In this document: piece after piece, positions 12,228 to 23,133 of the stretch
How the letters are laid out: the number at the start of each line of letters is the position of its first letter
Numbering within the stretch: position 1 is the first letter of the stretch
NCBI GenBank assembly: GCA_027924585.1
Contig: BSBM01000092.1
Coordinates: 8,178,001-8,242,000, forward strand
From: Larix kaempferi
Taxonomy: Eukaryota > Streptophyta > Pinopsida > Pinales > Pinaceae
Direction of reading: 5' to 3'
Length of the DNA: 64,000 bases
Program-made: the position numbers and the translations under genes
The notes under the pieces: model-generated
What the model was told of the DNA's origin: nothing
Seen by the model: only the letters and a program-made list of their open reading frames with translations
Databases searched by the model: none

Positions 12228-13347
12228 TGTAATGTCCCTAAAAACAGTAAAAATTAAAAAAAATTCACTTACTACTAACATTGCCTAAATAGTTCATATA
12301 TAGAAAATTAACTTCAGTATTGGGAAGATATATCAGTCTTTGTTTGAAGAAATGAGAAACTATGCTCTAAGAGAGTTGGTCTTATAAAGTATGTTTTCTG
12401 CAGAAGCGATGAGTAAGGTAGTGTGAGGTGTGTAGCACAATCATGTATGGTCTAAATAACAATTTTAATATTAGTATAATACTTTAAAGTTTCTTTTTAG
12501 TTACTTCACTTCTAAAGCTTAAATGTATTCTTGGTTTTATTTAAATGTTTAAACTAGTTTATATCACTAATTCAGGCTTGATAGACTTTATGAGAAGGGT
12601 ATGAGTACTTCTGGGGTCTTTGGGTTTGGTAGTCGTGCTACTGACGGAGCTGCCGAGAGGTAAGGGATGAGTATTTGGGCTATCTCGGGCTTACTTAGCA
12701 ATCTTTGCTAAAGCAATTACTCGGATTATGTTTTGAAGGCATACGAGGGCTCTTCCCTAAACTACCTACAACAACTACCTAGCCAGATCCTAGTTCTATG
12801 AATTGAGAAGGTCTAAGGAACACTTTGAATAAGACATGAATTAAAATAACTAGGGGTTGCACTACCACGACTTAACTATATCATTTGGATAAAATTGAAG
12901 CGCTAGTGGATGTTTGGTTGTAGCTTTAAATGCCACCCAAGTGGTCTTCACGTGGCTCACTTGCCAGCTGGAAGGAGGGTTTAAGTTTTGGTCTAAAATG
13001 ATAGTGTTGTTATTTCATGGTTTTGGTCTGGGGCAACGATTTCATGTTGTGTCTGGTATCGACTATGTTCATGGTCAGCGCATTTGCATCTATGGTGGCG
13101 AGGAGATGGAGGGTGCTATGATTATATGATAGGTAAACTTCTTCCCTTAGCTAAAGAGTCCTTCGTTATTCTTACTGCAGATTATTGTTTGCTTCTATCT
13201 AACTCGTGGTTTTTATGGATTCACTCGCAGGTTTACAAGTATGGGTATCCCTTGCGTTGGGTGCTAGCAAGTGATAGGAAGATATGGTATTTGGCGTAAT
13301 ACTAGTAATCCCAAGTCCTCCCAATATTTGTTCCTTCCTGTCATAGC
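12228..13347 (-). mobile_element. Giant-LTR chromovirus, 3' LTR, first part
   Basis: This segment is a close copy of 36,637-37,769. It starts TGTAATGTCCC next to LINE sequence and is cut at 13,347 by the Tat-like LTR. Together with 28,771-31,782 it makes an LTR of about 4.13 kb. The 5-bp flank GTCAA (12,223-12,227) pairs with GACAG at 42,397-42,401 (three of five bases) as an eroded target duplication. Confidence 0.9.
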
Positions 13348-14043
13348 TGTTGGCTTGGCTTTGCAACCAAGCTTTGTGTAATGGGCACCTATCAACAATG
13401 TGATAACAGTTTCAATATAGAAAGCAAAAATGATTATGAATTAAATCTAAATCTAAAATAACTTGTGCATATAACAAATAAATTTAAAAACGATTCATGG
13501 AAAGAACAAGAAATAAAAGAATAGATGTTTTGTATTAAGATACCTCAAATGGTGAGGATATGATGTTGAGCAACTCCAAGGGTGAGTAGCTCCAAGCTCC
13601 AATGGTCTCTTCTCCAAGATGTTGAAAATGGCCAAAAGTCTCAGGAGAGATTTTGACAACGTGAGGATAGGATGATGGATGGATGGAAAGTGAGGAGCCC
13701 CTACCACCTTTTTATAGTTTTTGGTGGTGGGGAATACCATTATGGTTTTGAGGAAACCAATGGTATTGACCAACATGGTTTAAGTACCTTTTTCCCTCCT
13801 TTTTCCTTTTTTGAATATTTTGAATATTTTTATTCCCTTTTAATATTTTTGGGAATTATGGACCCTTTTTTAGGGTTTTTTATGCTTTTTGAGGAAAAAT
13901 ATTCATTTTGAGGGGGAAAAAGGGGTGTATTATGGTCTTTTGGTGACCTTTTGATGGCTTTAGAGGCTCAAATGGTGGAAAAGTGGACAAATGGGTCATG
14001 TGAATAAAGAAATGAGCTAGTGAGCACTTTTTGGGTGTTAACA
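13348..14043 (-). mobile_element. Tat-like Gypsy LTR, left copy
   Basis: A 696-bp LTR (plus strand TGTTGGCTTGG...TGTTAACA) matching 28,085-28,770. The left flank ATAGC (13,343-13,347) pairs with ACAGC at 28,771-28,775. The uninterrupted target ACAGC is still visible at 37,770-37,774 in the partner giant LTR. Unusually, the inner side is not a polypurine tract but a copy of the target DNA (see 14,044-14,357). Confidence 0.92.
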
Positions 14044-14357
14044 ACAACTCATGGCTATAAGCTCTGTAGTTTTGAGCTCTTTTAAAGAATGTAACTTCGT
14101 TGAGTCCTTTGGGCTCATTGTAACTAATTTTGAAGTTCTAATGGGTCGTTGCTGGTTTGGTCAGTAACTGAGAGGAAAACGACTATGAGGAAGTCAATTT
14201 GGACTGTTTGGGATTTTGAACCTATTGCTCAATGTTTATTTTGTTGATAGATGACGAGATAACCCTTGAGGGTTTCATGTTTGGTACTGTAGATGAATGT
14301 ATGGCTCTGTAAAAAAAATCTTTAAAGCTTTGATGGGAAGTACCCATAGCGTTTATG
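14044..14357. repeat. Duplicated piece of giant-LTR target DNA inside the Tat-like element
   Basis: About 314 bp nearly identical to 28,771-29,085 and to 37,770-38,080, that is, to the DNA that flanks the other end of this insertion. Similarity stops at GTTTATG (14,351-14,357). The expected polypurine tract and 3' end of the internal region are missing here, so this is a rearranged junction. Confidence 0.85.
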
Positions 14358-15843
14358 ATCATAACATGACTGATCTCAATAACTGATACACTGGAATAAA
14401 GCGACAACCGTTCTGAACAAGGTCTCAGAAGGGTTGATGAACTGCTGAATCTGAAGGTGTCCAACATCTGTAGGGACTCAATGACTCTGAGTCAACTCTG
14501 ATGAGTATATGTAACTGTATACTCGAGGGAGTATAAAACTGGGGTACATCTGAATACTGTCGCCATGCGCAACCCGGATATCTATAGGAAAAGTGTAACT
14601 AGTTGTTTCCATAAGTAGACTCTCAAATGTGGAAGAGTCAGGTGGTATCCGGGGTCTTCAACAAATAACTGAAAGGACCAATACCCTGTGTGAATCTCAA
14701 TGATGCGATCAAGGTGTTTAAGTCGAGCATGTGAGAAACAACCATTTGGAGAGGCACTAAGGACTCTTCTCGAAATGATTCGTAGGCACTCATCATAAAT
14801 GGTGATGAGTCCAAGACACAGGGACTTCTAGGTCTATCCTCTGGAGTAAATTTGGTTGTCGTCGACAAAGGGAGACCAGTAACTAACAAGGCAATGATGT
14901 TCCTTGATAGGAGCGCGAGGTATAGAACTGAAGTGTGGTGGTACTGATGGTAGCACTGACATACTTGTGGGGATGGGAAGTAATTGGGGTTATAGAATGG
15001 GTGGACTCAAACTTCCTTTGTTCAGAGCATGATGATATGGTCGACCTGGTAGTGTAGGGAACTGACTTGTAGGTGCGGAGATCATAGCTTTTAAGGACTG
15101 AAGGGTATGTATTGACTTTAGGGGGGGGGGGGACGAGCTGATGGGTGTTGTCGAGGGGTTCTCAGGGTGACATACTGCAGAATACTCTGAACAAAGGCGA
15201 CCAAAATGGGGAAGCTGCCATATGAGTAGACATGATTTGTTGTGGCGTCAAGAAGCACCATTGGGTCCTTCTTCGTAGTTTTAATGAGCTCCAAGAAGGG
15301 ATAAAAGTGTGCTCTGAAATGGTACTGTCCTGTGGATTTTGTGAGCCCAGGATTGTTCGTGCTCATGGGTGCTTTCATTTTTAAGGAGTCTGAAAACGAT
15401 AAGAAGACTCTGCAGTGGTTGTGAGTACCTTCCTGTGGGATTTTTACGAGCCCAGGATGGTGACTGCTCATGGTCGCTTTCATGTTTAGAGACTCTGAAA
15501 GCGGTAAGTGGACTCCATTGGTGTTCTTTTTCGTAAGTTAGTCTCTAAGGCCCGAAAAAGCATAAAATGATGCAAATGGAGAACTCTTCTAGCCGATGTG
15601 ACTAGAGTATTCCTTTTTCGTAATCAGTCTAAAAGGTCCGGAAAAGGGGTAAACTTATACCAAGTAGACGCCCTTTCAGATACATTTAGTGAGCATGAAA
15701 GGAAGCAAGGTTGCTCGATGATCTTTTCATTGTTTTAGGAGTCAGAAAAGAACTTAACAGAAACTTCCTAAGTGCCTTTTTCATAAAAGGGATTGCTCGA
15801 CCCGAAAAAGGGGTAAAACTATACCGAACAAAAAGGTATTGAT
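14358..15843 (-). other. Tat-like element 3' untranslated region
   Basis: I see no coding homology in this stretch. It contains short tandem repeats, for example units of about 100 bp starting near 15,329 and 15,431 (each with GAGCCCAGGAT). Further degenerate copies run to 15,830, built around TTTTTCGTAA and CCGAAAAAG. A run of 12 or more G lies at 15,121. Confidence 0.6.
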
Positions 15844-16440
15844 GAGAGCAAGAAAAGGTCTCAAGCATCGTCATGAGTGTGGAATACTGAATCCGGTGAC
15901 ATAAAGATTGTAAAAAATGGGCAACGGTAAATGTGGCATGCAAACCGAGGTGATGAGTGGCATTTTGAAAAAATGCCCAAAAATTATAGGGGTGAGAGCG
16001 AGAAATGATCTCAAGCATCATCACGAGCGCAGAAAACTGAATCCGATGATATCAAACTTGTCAAAAATGGACGACGACCGATGTGTCATGCAAACCGAGG
16101 CAACGAGGGGGCATGGAAAAAATGCCCAAAAAATCTGGAGGTGAGAGCGAGAAATGATCTCAAGCGTCATCACGAGCGCGGAAAACTGAATTCGGTAATA
16201 TAAGACTCGTCAGAAATGGACAACGGCCGATGTGGCACGCAAACCGAGGCAACGAGGGGTCATGTGAAAAAATGTGCAAAAAAATTTATTTGTGAGAGCG
16301 AGAAATGATCTCAAGCATCATCACGAGTGCGGAAAACTGAATCCGACGATATAAGACTCGTCAAAAACAGAGAATGACCGAAGTGGCATGCAAACTAAGG
16401 CGACGAGGGCATGAAAAAATGGTCAAAAAATGGACCTAGT
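15844..16440. repeat. 150-bp tandem repeat, four copies
   Basis: Units begin with GAGAGCGAGAAATGATCTCA (first copy diverged) at 15,844, 15,994, 16,143 and 16,294, a period of about 150 bp. Tandem repeats in the 3' untranslated region are known from several Tat/Ogre-lineage elements. Confidence 0.9.
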
Positions 16441-16516
16441 GAAAACAGGAAAAGGAAAGGACTATCATGAAGTTCTCACTGTGTTGATTCCAACGGTACC
16501 AACGGTTTGAGGAACG

Positions 16517-16571
16517 GACGTCGTATGATACCGCAATGGTTGTTTGAAAAATGGTCAAATTTCTATAAATA
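16517..16571 (+). promoter_or_regulatory. Candidate promoter of the antisense ORF (TATA box)
   Basis: TATAAATA at 16,564-16,571 is a canonical plus-strand TATA box, preceded by an ACGT element (GACGTC, 16,517-16,522). It faces the plus-strand ORF that starts at 17,125, antisense to the rest of the Tat-like element. A candidate 5'-leader intron (donor CAG|GTAACC at 16,711/16,712, acceptor TTGGTAG at 17,123) would bring the cap site close to the ATG. The function is inferred from sequence only. Confidence 0.5.
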
Positions 16572-16829
16572 GGGTGTGGCGCTAATATGACGTGTCATTG
16601 TTACATGCGAGTTTGGTAGAGCAATCAGAGCTCTTTCTTGATTTATGGGATATTCGACTTTCTTGATTTCTGGGAGATTCGACCGTTGGTTTTCGATTCC
16701 ACGAGTTTCAGGTAACCCTATTCTCCTTAGCCTTCTTAATTATGTCTTTTTTGGTTAGCAGCGGGCCCTCGAAGGCCGCAAAATTCCATGTTGGCCTTCC
16801 AACGTAGAATATCGCGGGTTTCGCGTCCT

Positions 16830-17060
16830 TTTCCACGATGAACATTGCGGGTTTGGGGTTGACAGTCGCGATGTTCATCGCGGCTGTCGGGCTGAAAATC
16901 GCAATGTTCATCGCAACTGCGGGGCTGATAGTCGCGATGTTCATCGCGACTGTGGGGCTGACAATCGCGATGCTCATCACGACTGTGGGGTCAACACCTG
17001 CGATGTTCATCGCGGGTTCATGGATGAAAGCTGCGATGATCATTGCGGCATTTGATGGAA
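16830..17060. repeat. GC-rich 36-bp tandem repeat
   Basis: Units of the form GCGATGTTCATCGCG followed by a GGGCTG spacer recur about every 36 bp. CGATG...CATCG gives each unit hairpin potential. A related motif forms a second array in the 5' leader of the same element (27,600-27,870). Confidence 0.85.
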
Positions 17061-17124
17061 AAGCCGCGATGAAATTTTTTGAAAAACATTTCTGTTTCTA
17101 AAAATTTTCTTTGTTTTTGGTAGG

Positions 17125-18447
17125 ATGTTGAGGAGACCACTAGTGTCATGGCGAACGCGGGAGATGGAGGAGGACCTGACGACTTGGATTTGAACCGATC
17201 AAGGGGTCCGACAGACCCTGGCTGTGAGCGGGCTCCTGAAGTTCGCTCAGATTCCACCGATGCGTTCAGTAGGACCACTGATGAACAAATTGGTGGGTCT
17301 TTGGGTCCCTGCAAAGGGTGCTTTTATTGTTGGGGGTGAGAGGTTAGAGATCGCCCTCACTAATGTTTACTTTCTTACCGGGTTGCCTCGCTTAGGGGAG
17401 GTAGGGGATCTTCTGCCGAGGATCCCGACAGGTTTGGATATTGAGGATCTGCTGGAGACATTCTGTGTTCCTGGAGCTATCGTGCAGAACAATGCTTTGA
17501 GCCTGAGATCTCTACGGGAGTGGGACATGTGGGCTATTGGGGCTTGTGTTTTGCGGGTGTTGGGTGCCACGGCGCCACATCGTTTGTCTGGGGGACAAAC
17601 GATGATGGTGGATTCTATGCTGAGGGGGACCTACTATGCGTGGGGTCATATGTTATTGGCTGGTGTCCAGAGAGATCTGGACAAGGTCATTCGGGAGGGG
17701 GGAGAGTTCTGCTATGCCTCCTTCCTGTGTTGTTTCTTCTTTGAGCGGGTACCGACCTTGCGGCCACAAGTGCCAGTTCGAGACGGGTTGGTGAGCGAGC
17801 CATGCATGGTGCGGTGGGGGTAGATGATGCCTTGCGGTGGTGGTGGTATCTGCGGGTTCTTTTCACAGGATATGTATGAGCAGTGGGAGCAGATCCCCCT
17901 ACTGATTGATGACTATCCATATGCTGGTATGGATTATCGAGGAGATCCGGAGATGCCTCGATCCCAGGGACAGGCCTGGGGTTTAGATGGTATGTGTTTG
18001 TGTTTGGTTCTCTACTATATCATGTGTTTTTTAGATGTTTTTGTTATGATTATAGTTAGAGATATTTATACGATGGCTCACTTGCATGATTGTGCAAATG
18101 TTGGTCTTGTACTACCGGTCGATCATGTGGTTCGTAGGGGACGGTCGATGGTGATCGTTCCGCCTCCTAAAGCGGTACCACCTCCTCATGCTCGAGGAGT
18201 TGGGCCTCACGGTCAAGGGGCTGGGCCTCGAGATGATGCCGTGGAGGTCGTCCGAGAGACACTAGACATGATCCTGACAGGATTTCCAAAGGATGGGTGG
18301 AGGGATTTGGATCGGGACATCATCGAGCGTTGTTTCGATGCGCCTCGTGAGTGGCGCTCTATCCTGCTTAGAGCAGCATTGGTGGTAGCTGAGTGGAGGG
18401 ATGGGGCTCGGCATGATCCGGCAGGGCCTGTGGAGGGGAGGATTTAG
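17125..18447 (+). pseudogene. Antisense gene-like ORF of the Tat-like element (plant-mobile-domain-like)
   Basis: This plus-strand ORF lies between the pol genes and the 3' LTR of a minus-strand element. One reading frame runs from ATG 17,125 to the stop at 18,445, broken by stops at 17,191 and 17,821. The best conserved part (LLKFAQIPPMRS, WVPAKGAFIVGGERLEIALT, VYFLTGLPRLGE) has the pattern of the plant mobile domain: a GE/T core, then a 'D-V-x-x-L-x-GLP'-like segment. I assign it by pattern recognition only. The C-terminal part is Pro/Gly-rich. A short intron near 17,990-18,034 is possible but would be unusually small. Antisense extra ORFs of this kind are known from Tat-lineage elements such as Grande. 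Their role is unknown. An alternative start at 17,148 opens a different, shorter frame. Confidence 0.6.
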
Positions 18448-18670
18448 GTGCGGGATGATCCAACGGGGCCGACGGAGAGGAGGGTTAGGGCTCGGCATGA
18501 TCCAGCGGGGCCAGCGGAGGTGGTGCCAGAGGAGCCCAGAGACCATGATGATTAGATGATCTTGTATCTACCCCCAAATGATGATGAGCATATGGGGAAG
18601 TACCTTTTTGTACGGCTTATGTATTTTTGTATATTGGGTGTTGAGGGCACCTATGACATGTTGACTATAT

Positions 18671-18671
18671 G

Positions 18672-18702
<31 letters not shown>
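18671..18702. repeat. (TA)n microsatellite
   Basis: An uninterrupted TA run of about 32 bp, between the end of the antisense ORF and the extra RNase H. Confidence 0.95.
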
Positions 18703-18705
<3 letters not shown>

Positions 18706-18832
18706 TTGGTATATAGTCATGTATGCACATGGATGCATTAATTGTCTATTTGTTTGCCCGTGGAGGCATGTCTGATTTTCTGTATGCCCGTGGAGGCACA
18801 TTTTGTATTTACTACATGGTTGGATTGGCGTT

Positions 18833-19240
18833 CTAATCAAGAATGTTGTTGGCCATATGGTTTTCTACACTGTTGAGATTCCTTGGGACATGTGTGAATG
18901 AAATGGATTCAAACTGTCGAACCATTTGTTTAGTGCGCAGGAATTTTCTGAAAAGACAGGGATCGCGTACCTGGTAATCATTGTTGAGCTGGGAAACAAG
19001 GAGTCGTGAGTCCAAGAAAACGTTAAGGTGACTTATGCTCATTTGGAGAGCAGCGGCCAGGAGACCGGTCATGGCATTGTATTCAGCTTGGTTGTTGGTG
19101 GAGGCACCTATGCACACTCCGTCGATGTGAATCAAGTCATGTGAAGGGGAATATATTACCCAAGCTGCGGAGGCGAGATTGGGGGACCAACGGCTTGCAC
19201 CATCAGTGAAACCAGCGTAGCAAAGTGGAACATGATCCAT
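18833..19240 (-). pseudogene. Additional (archaeal-type) RNase H of the Tat-like element
   Basis: This 135-residue ORF lies downstream of the integrase on the minus strand. RNase H residues appear in order: the first Asp in YAGFTDGAS, Glu in NNQAEYNAMTGL, Asp in LNVFLDSRLLVSQL, and an H-x-P-R-x-x-N segment (THVPRNLNSVENHMAN). There the usual Ala-Asp is Glu-Asn, so the last metal ligand looks lost. This is the RVT_3/archaeal-type RNase H that Tat elements carry in addition to the normal one. The ATG at 19,240 directly follows a good splice acceptor (pyrimidine-rich tract, AG at 19,242-19,241), suggesting expression from a spliced RNA. It would degrade RNA in RNA/DNA hybrids. Confidence 0.8.
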
Positions 19241-19340
19241 CTGTGGTCATGCAGGAAAAACAAATATTTAGATTTTTGTATTTTTTGTGAAAAACAAAAT
19301 AAGACTGTACAATAATGGACGGTGGTGTCCATCAGATTTT

Positions 19341-20473
19341 CTATGGGTAAAATCGCTTGAGGTACAACCTGTTGCGTGGGTTGTGTAGAGGGTTTCCTTC
19401 TGAATCGGTCAGAATGTATGCCCCCTATCCGAGGCAGGTATGTATAATGTATGGGCCTTGCCACATGGACACAAACTTTCCTTTTTCGGTTTTGTCATGA
19501 GCTTGATCATAGGCGAGGACAAGGTCCCCTTCACTAAAGGTTCTTGGGTGGACATGTTTGTCGTAACTCAGTTTGGATTAGTTCTTGGTTGCTTCCATGG
19601 TTTGGAGGGCTGTGCGCCGATCTTCATCGGCTTGCTCCAGAAGTAGTAAGCATTGCTCAATTGGGGAAGTGTTCGGTAGGAGTTCAACGACCATATGTAA
19701 GGATGGAATCTGGCACTCAATGGGGAGGACGGATTCGACATCGTGAACTAGATGGAAAGGGGTAAAACCGGTAGCAGTTTTGGTTGACGTGCGGTATGCC
19801 CATAGTGCCGGGAAGAGCATGTGATGCCAATTTGATTTGTGTTTGTCAACAGTGCGTTGGAGGATGGTCTTCAAAATTTTGTTAATCGCTTCGACTTCGC
19901 CATTCCCTTGGGGGTAGTAGGTGGAGGAGAAATGGTGTTCAAATTTCAGTAGTGTTGATAATTCTCTCCAAACGGCATCTTCAAAGTGAGAGCCGTGGTC
20001 TGAGACTAGTTGCTTTGGAACTCCAAAACGAGCGATAACATGGTTGAGGAAAAAACGTGCTCCGGTGTCGGCTTTGCAATTGTAAGTTGGCATGGCTTCT
20101 GCCCATTTGGTGAAATAATCTACGACCACAATGATGTGTTTATTACCGCTGGATGACGTGGGATTGCAATCTAGGAAGTCGATGGCCCATTTGCAGAATG
20201 GTCTGACAGTGACGACAGGATGAAGGGGGGCGGGTGGGGTTCTTGCCTTGGGGGAAAAAAGTCGGTATTTTTGACAATGTTTGACTGTGTTGATGCAATC
20301 AGTAAATAATGAAGGCCAAAAGTAACTTGTGTAGATGATCTTTTGGGCGGTGGCCATGCAGGAGAAATGGCCTCCGCAGGCACCGCTATGGCAGTCATTA
20401 AAGACTTGTTTTGCTTCGTCATGAGGTAGGAAACGTCGTAAGATGGTATCGACGCCGCATCGATAAAGTACAT
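19341..20473 (-). pseudogene. Tat-like Gypsy integrase (broken)
   Basis: The Gypsy integrase begins near 20,357 with TSYFWPSLFTDC and CQKYRLFSP. The catalytic core has Asp in WAIDFLD, Asp in QLVSDHGSHF, and Glu in NGEVEAINKI, so the D,D,E triad is present. The C-terminal end (LTDSEGNPLHNPRNRLYLKRF) finishes at a stop at 19,341-19,343. A frame change near 20,360 and further lesions near 19,578 break it. It is followed, after about 100 bp, by the extra RNase H. Confidence 0.9.
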
Positions 20474-20540
20474 CGCCTAAGAGGAGATATCGGGGGGCGT
20501 GGTGTCATATACGACGACGTCCGTCACAATCGATGTTGGG

Positions 20541-21950
20541 TCAAAATTTTTGTGTGCAGAGATAGATTAATATGTCACTGTACCATGGGTCATCAGAGGA
20601 AATGATGAAAATGTGGTCGTCAATGAGGTCCATTTGGATATCGGGTGATGACGAAGAGGATGGGAGATCTGTGATGAGTTGAGCGAGTGCTAGGGCCTTG
20701 GTTCTCTTTGGGGTTTTAAAAGTTAGGTCGCATTCTTGCAGGTTAATCACCCATTTAGCTACGCGGCCTTGAAGGAGGCGATGTGTCAAGAGGTAAACCA
20801 TTGGATTGGAATTGTCTACAATTGTGGTGTGGTTGAGGAGAATGTAATGTCGCAGCTTTTGTACTGAAAAGACGACGACGAGGGCCATCTTCTCTTCATG
20901 TGGGTAGTGGAGGGGTGGGCTTGACAAGGTTTGGATCACATAGTAGATGACATGCTCTTGGCGAGCAGTATCTTCTTGGACAAGAACTCCAAATATGGAA
21001 TATTCGGATGCTGAAACATAGAGGGTGAAATATTTTGTGAAATCTGAAGGAGAGATCAACAGGGCGTTCATGAGTGCTTTCTTTAAGTCGGTGAAAGCTG
21101 ATTCTGCTTGTTGGTCCCATATGAAACGGGTATGCAGACATAGTAGTCGAAGGAAACCGTGGAACATTGTGGCATAGTCAGGGACAAAGCGACGGAGGAA
21201 GTTGGACCTCCCTTGAAGGCTTTAAAGTTGTCTTAATGTACGGGGTGATGGTAAGTCTACAATGGCTTGGACTTTCAAGGGGTCTACAGTGATGCCTTTT
21301 TCTAAAATGACAAACCTCAGCAGGTGACCTGCTGTAACACAAAAGACACACTTGAGTGGGTTCAAGTGGATGTTGTATTTTCGACAATGCAAGAAAACTT
21401 GTCGAAGGTCATCTAAATGGTCAGATCGTTTCTTGGATCGAGCGGTGAGGTCATCCAGATAAACTTTTATGATTCTATGTAGATCATGGAAGCAATAAGT
21501 CACAGCGTGTTGGAAAGTGGCTCCAGCATTCTTGAGATCGAAAGGCATGACGTGATAGGCGAAGGTGCCCCATGGGATAGTGAAAGCTGTCTTGTATTGA
21601 TCTTCTTTACGGATTTTGATTTGGTTATATCCGGAGAAACCGTCCATAAAAGAAAGAACCTCATGCCCCGCACATTCATCAATTAGTTGGTCAATGAATG
21701 GTGTGGGGAAGTTGTCTTTGGGACAAGAGAGGTTGAGGTCTCGAAAATCAGTACAAACGCGGATGGTGCCCACTTTCTTGTTTACTGGCACTAGGTTTGA
21801 AACCCAGGTGGTGTAGGAAATATGATATATGAATCTTGCTTTTTGGAGTTTCTCAATCTCAGCCTTAACAGCTGGGAGCTTGGACGGGTGAATTGGGCAT
21901 TGTTTCTGTCAGACAGGAGGCACATTGGGCCAAGTGTTGATGTGATGTTC
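20541..21950 (-). pseudogene. Tat-like Gypsy reverse transcriptase and RNase H (broken)
   Basis: RT motifs are in order: VCTDFRDLNLSCPKDNFPTP, FMDGFSGYNQIKI, TIPWGTFAYHVMPF, and the catalytic IIKVYLDDLTARS near 21,470. The connection segment follows (NIHLNPLKCVFCV, VQAIVDLPSP), with a stop near 21,220. The first RNase H begins near 21,100 (FTDLKKALMNALLI, LYVSASEYSIFGVLVQED). Its usual first Asp of the 'D-A-S' box is Val-Ser here (YVSAS), so it may have lost activity. The two parts share a frame apart from the stop. Confidence 0.92.
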
Positions 21951-23133
21951 CACAATGTTAGGATCGAGGCCTGGCATCTCGGTGTAAGACCAGGCGAAGA
22001 CATCACAAAACTCTTGGAAGAGTTTATTATATGCCTGAGTCTCAGCCTGAGTGCATGATGAGCCTAGCGAGATGAGCTCAGGTTTTCCAGATGTGGTGGA
22101 AATGTCGATTTGTATAATAGGGGAAATGTTGGACATATTCCCCTCTTCGAAGGCATCTGGTGCTGGGATGGGGTCTTTGAACCAATCAACCTTAGTTGGT
22201 AGAAAATCTTTCGATTCGACTGATAGTTGGTTTTCTGCGGTGGATGTAGGCGCCTCAGGGAAGAAGTATGATCGGTGGTGCATATCGTCCCAAGGGTAGT
22301 CCAGTGCAGTGAGTGTTTCTAGAATTTGCTCATCAGTATGAAAGTAATCAGACCATAAATCAATGGGTTCGGGTTTGTATGTGGTTGGAATCATATAGAT
22401 GGTATTGATTTCTTCTGAAGAAGATGATTTCGAAGGGTAGATCTCCTTGATGAGGGGAGGAGATATGTCTAAGTCGGCATTGTTCATCTCGTATAAAGCT
22501 GCTCTATAATCTGGGAGATCAGGGCAGTGGTGTGAATAATGGCCATAAATGCCGCATATCGCACAAGGGTGGTTAGTGCGAAGCGTTTTGTCGCAAGGTT
22601 GAGGAGGTGGCTCAAGTCTGACCACTGGAATTCCGGTGTTGTCATCCAACATATTCATGTGTTCTTGGAGTGCAGGTAATTGTGGACATTGATGAGTGCA
22701 TGGCCTACGTCGTCACACAACGAGCACTTAGGGGGAATGCGAATAGTTGGGGGGTTCTTGGCTACCTTGGAGGTTGCTGGGGGGGTGCGAGTTATGGGTC
22801 CAGTGTTATAATTTTGTGGGCCTCTGCCCCCTATGTTTCGTAACGGAGGTGGGGAGTTTCTAGACGTTGATGTCGTAGTCACTATTGAGGGTAGTTTGTT
22901 TTGCAGATGAGTGATAGGAGGGGGTGGGTGGTTGGTAGTAGGGATAGGTTGTATCGGTTGTAAGATAACAGTCAGAGGCAGCGGGGGGCTCGGAGGAGGT
23001 AAGTACCATACAGGTATCCCTAATGTTAAACCAGGAAGGTTGTGTGTAGCCATTACTGGCGAACTGACAACCCCGAAAAATGGGAACAAGAACGGGATAG
23101 TATGAATTGGCGTTGTGCCAATATGAGTAGGCA
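21951..23133 (-). pseudogene. Tat-like protease-RT spacer with two CCHC zinc knuckles
   Basis: After the protease comes a Pro-rich region (for example LPPPSPPLPL). Next is a first CCHC-type knuckle at about 22,675-22,720 (CSLCDDVGH, its second half in a shifted frame because one base is missing). An intact second knuckle follows at 22,524-22,565 (CAICGIYGHYSHHC). An acidic segment then leads into the RT (PELISLGSSC, FQEFCDVFAWSY). The second knuckle and the residues before it (TLRTNHPC) closely resemble the gag-end knuckle at 24,362-24,403, suggesting an internal duplication. Knuckles bind single-stranded nucleic acid; their placement here is unusual. Confidence 0.75.

Noticed and set aside
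17148-17339. Short ORF from ATG 17,148 as the true start of the antisense gene
   Set aside because: It ends after 63 codons and is out of frame with the conserved blocks. The frame from ATG 17,125 fits better despite its stop.
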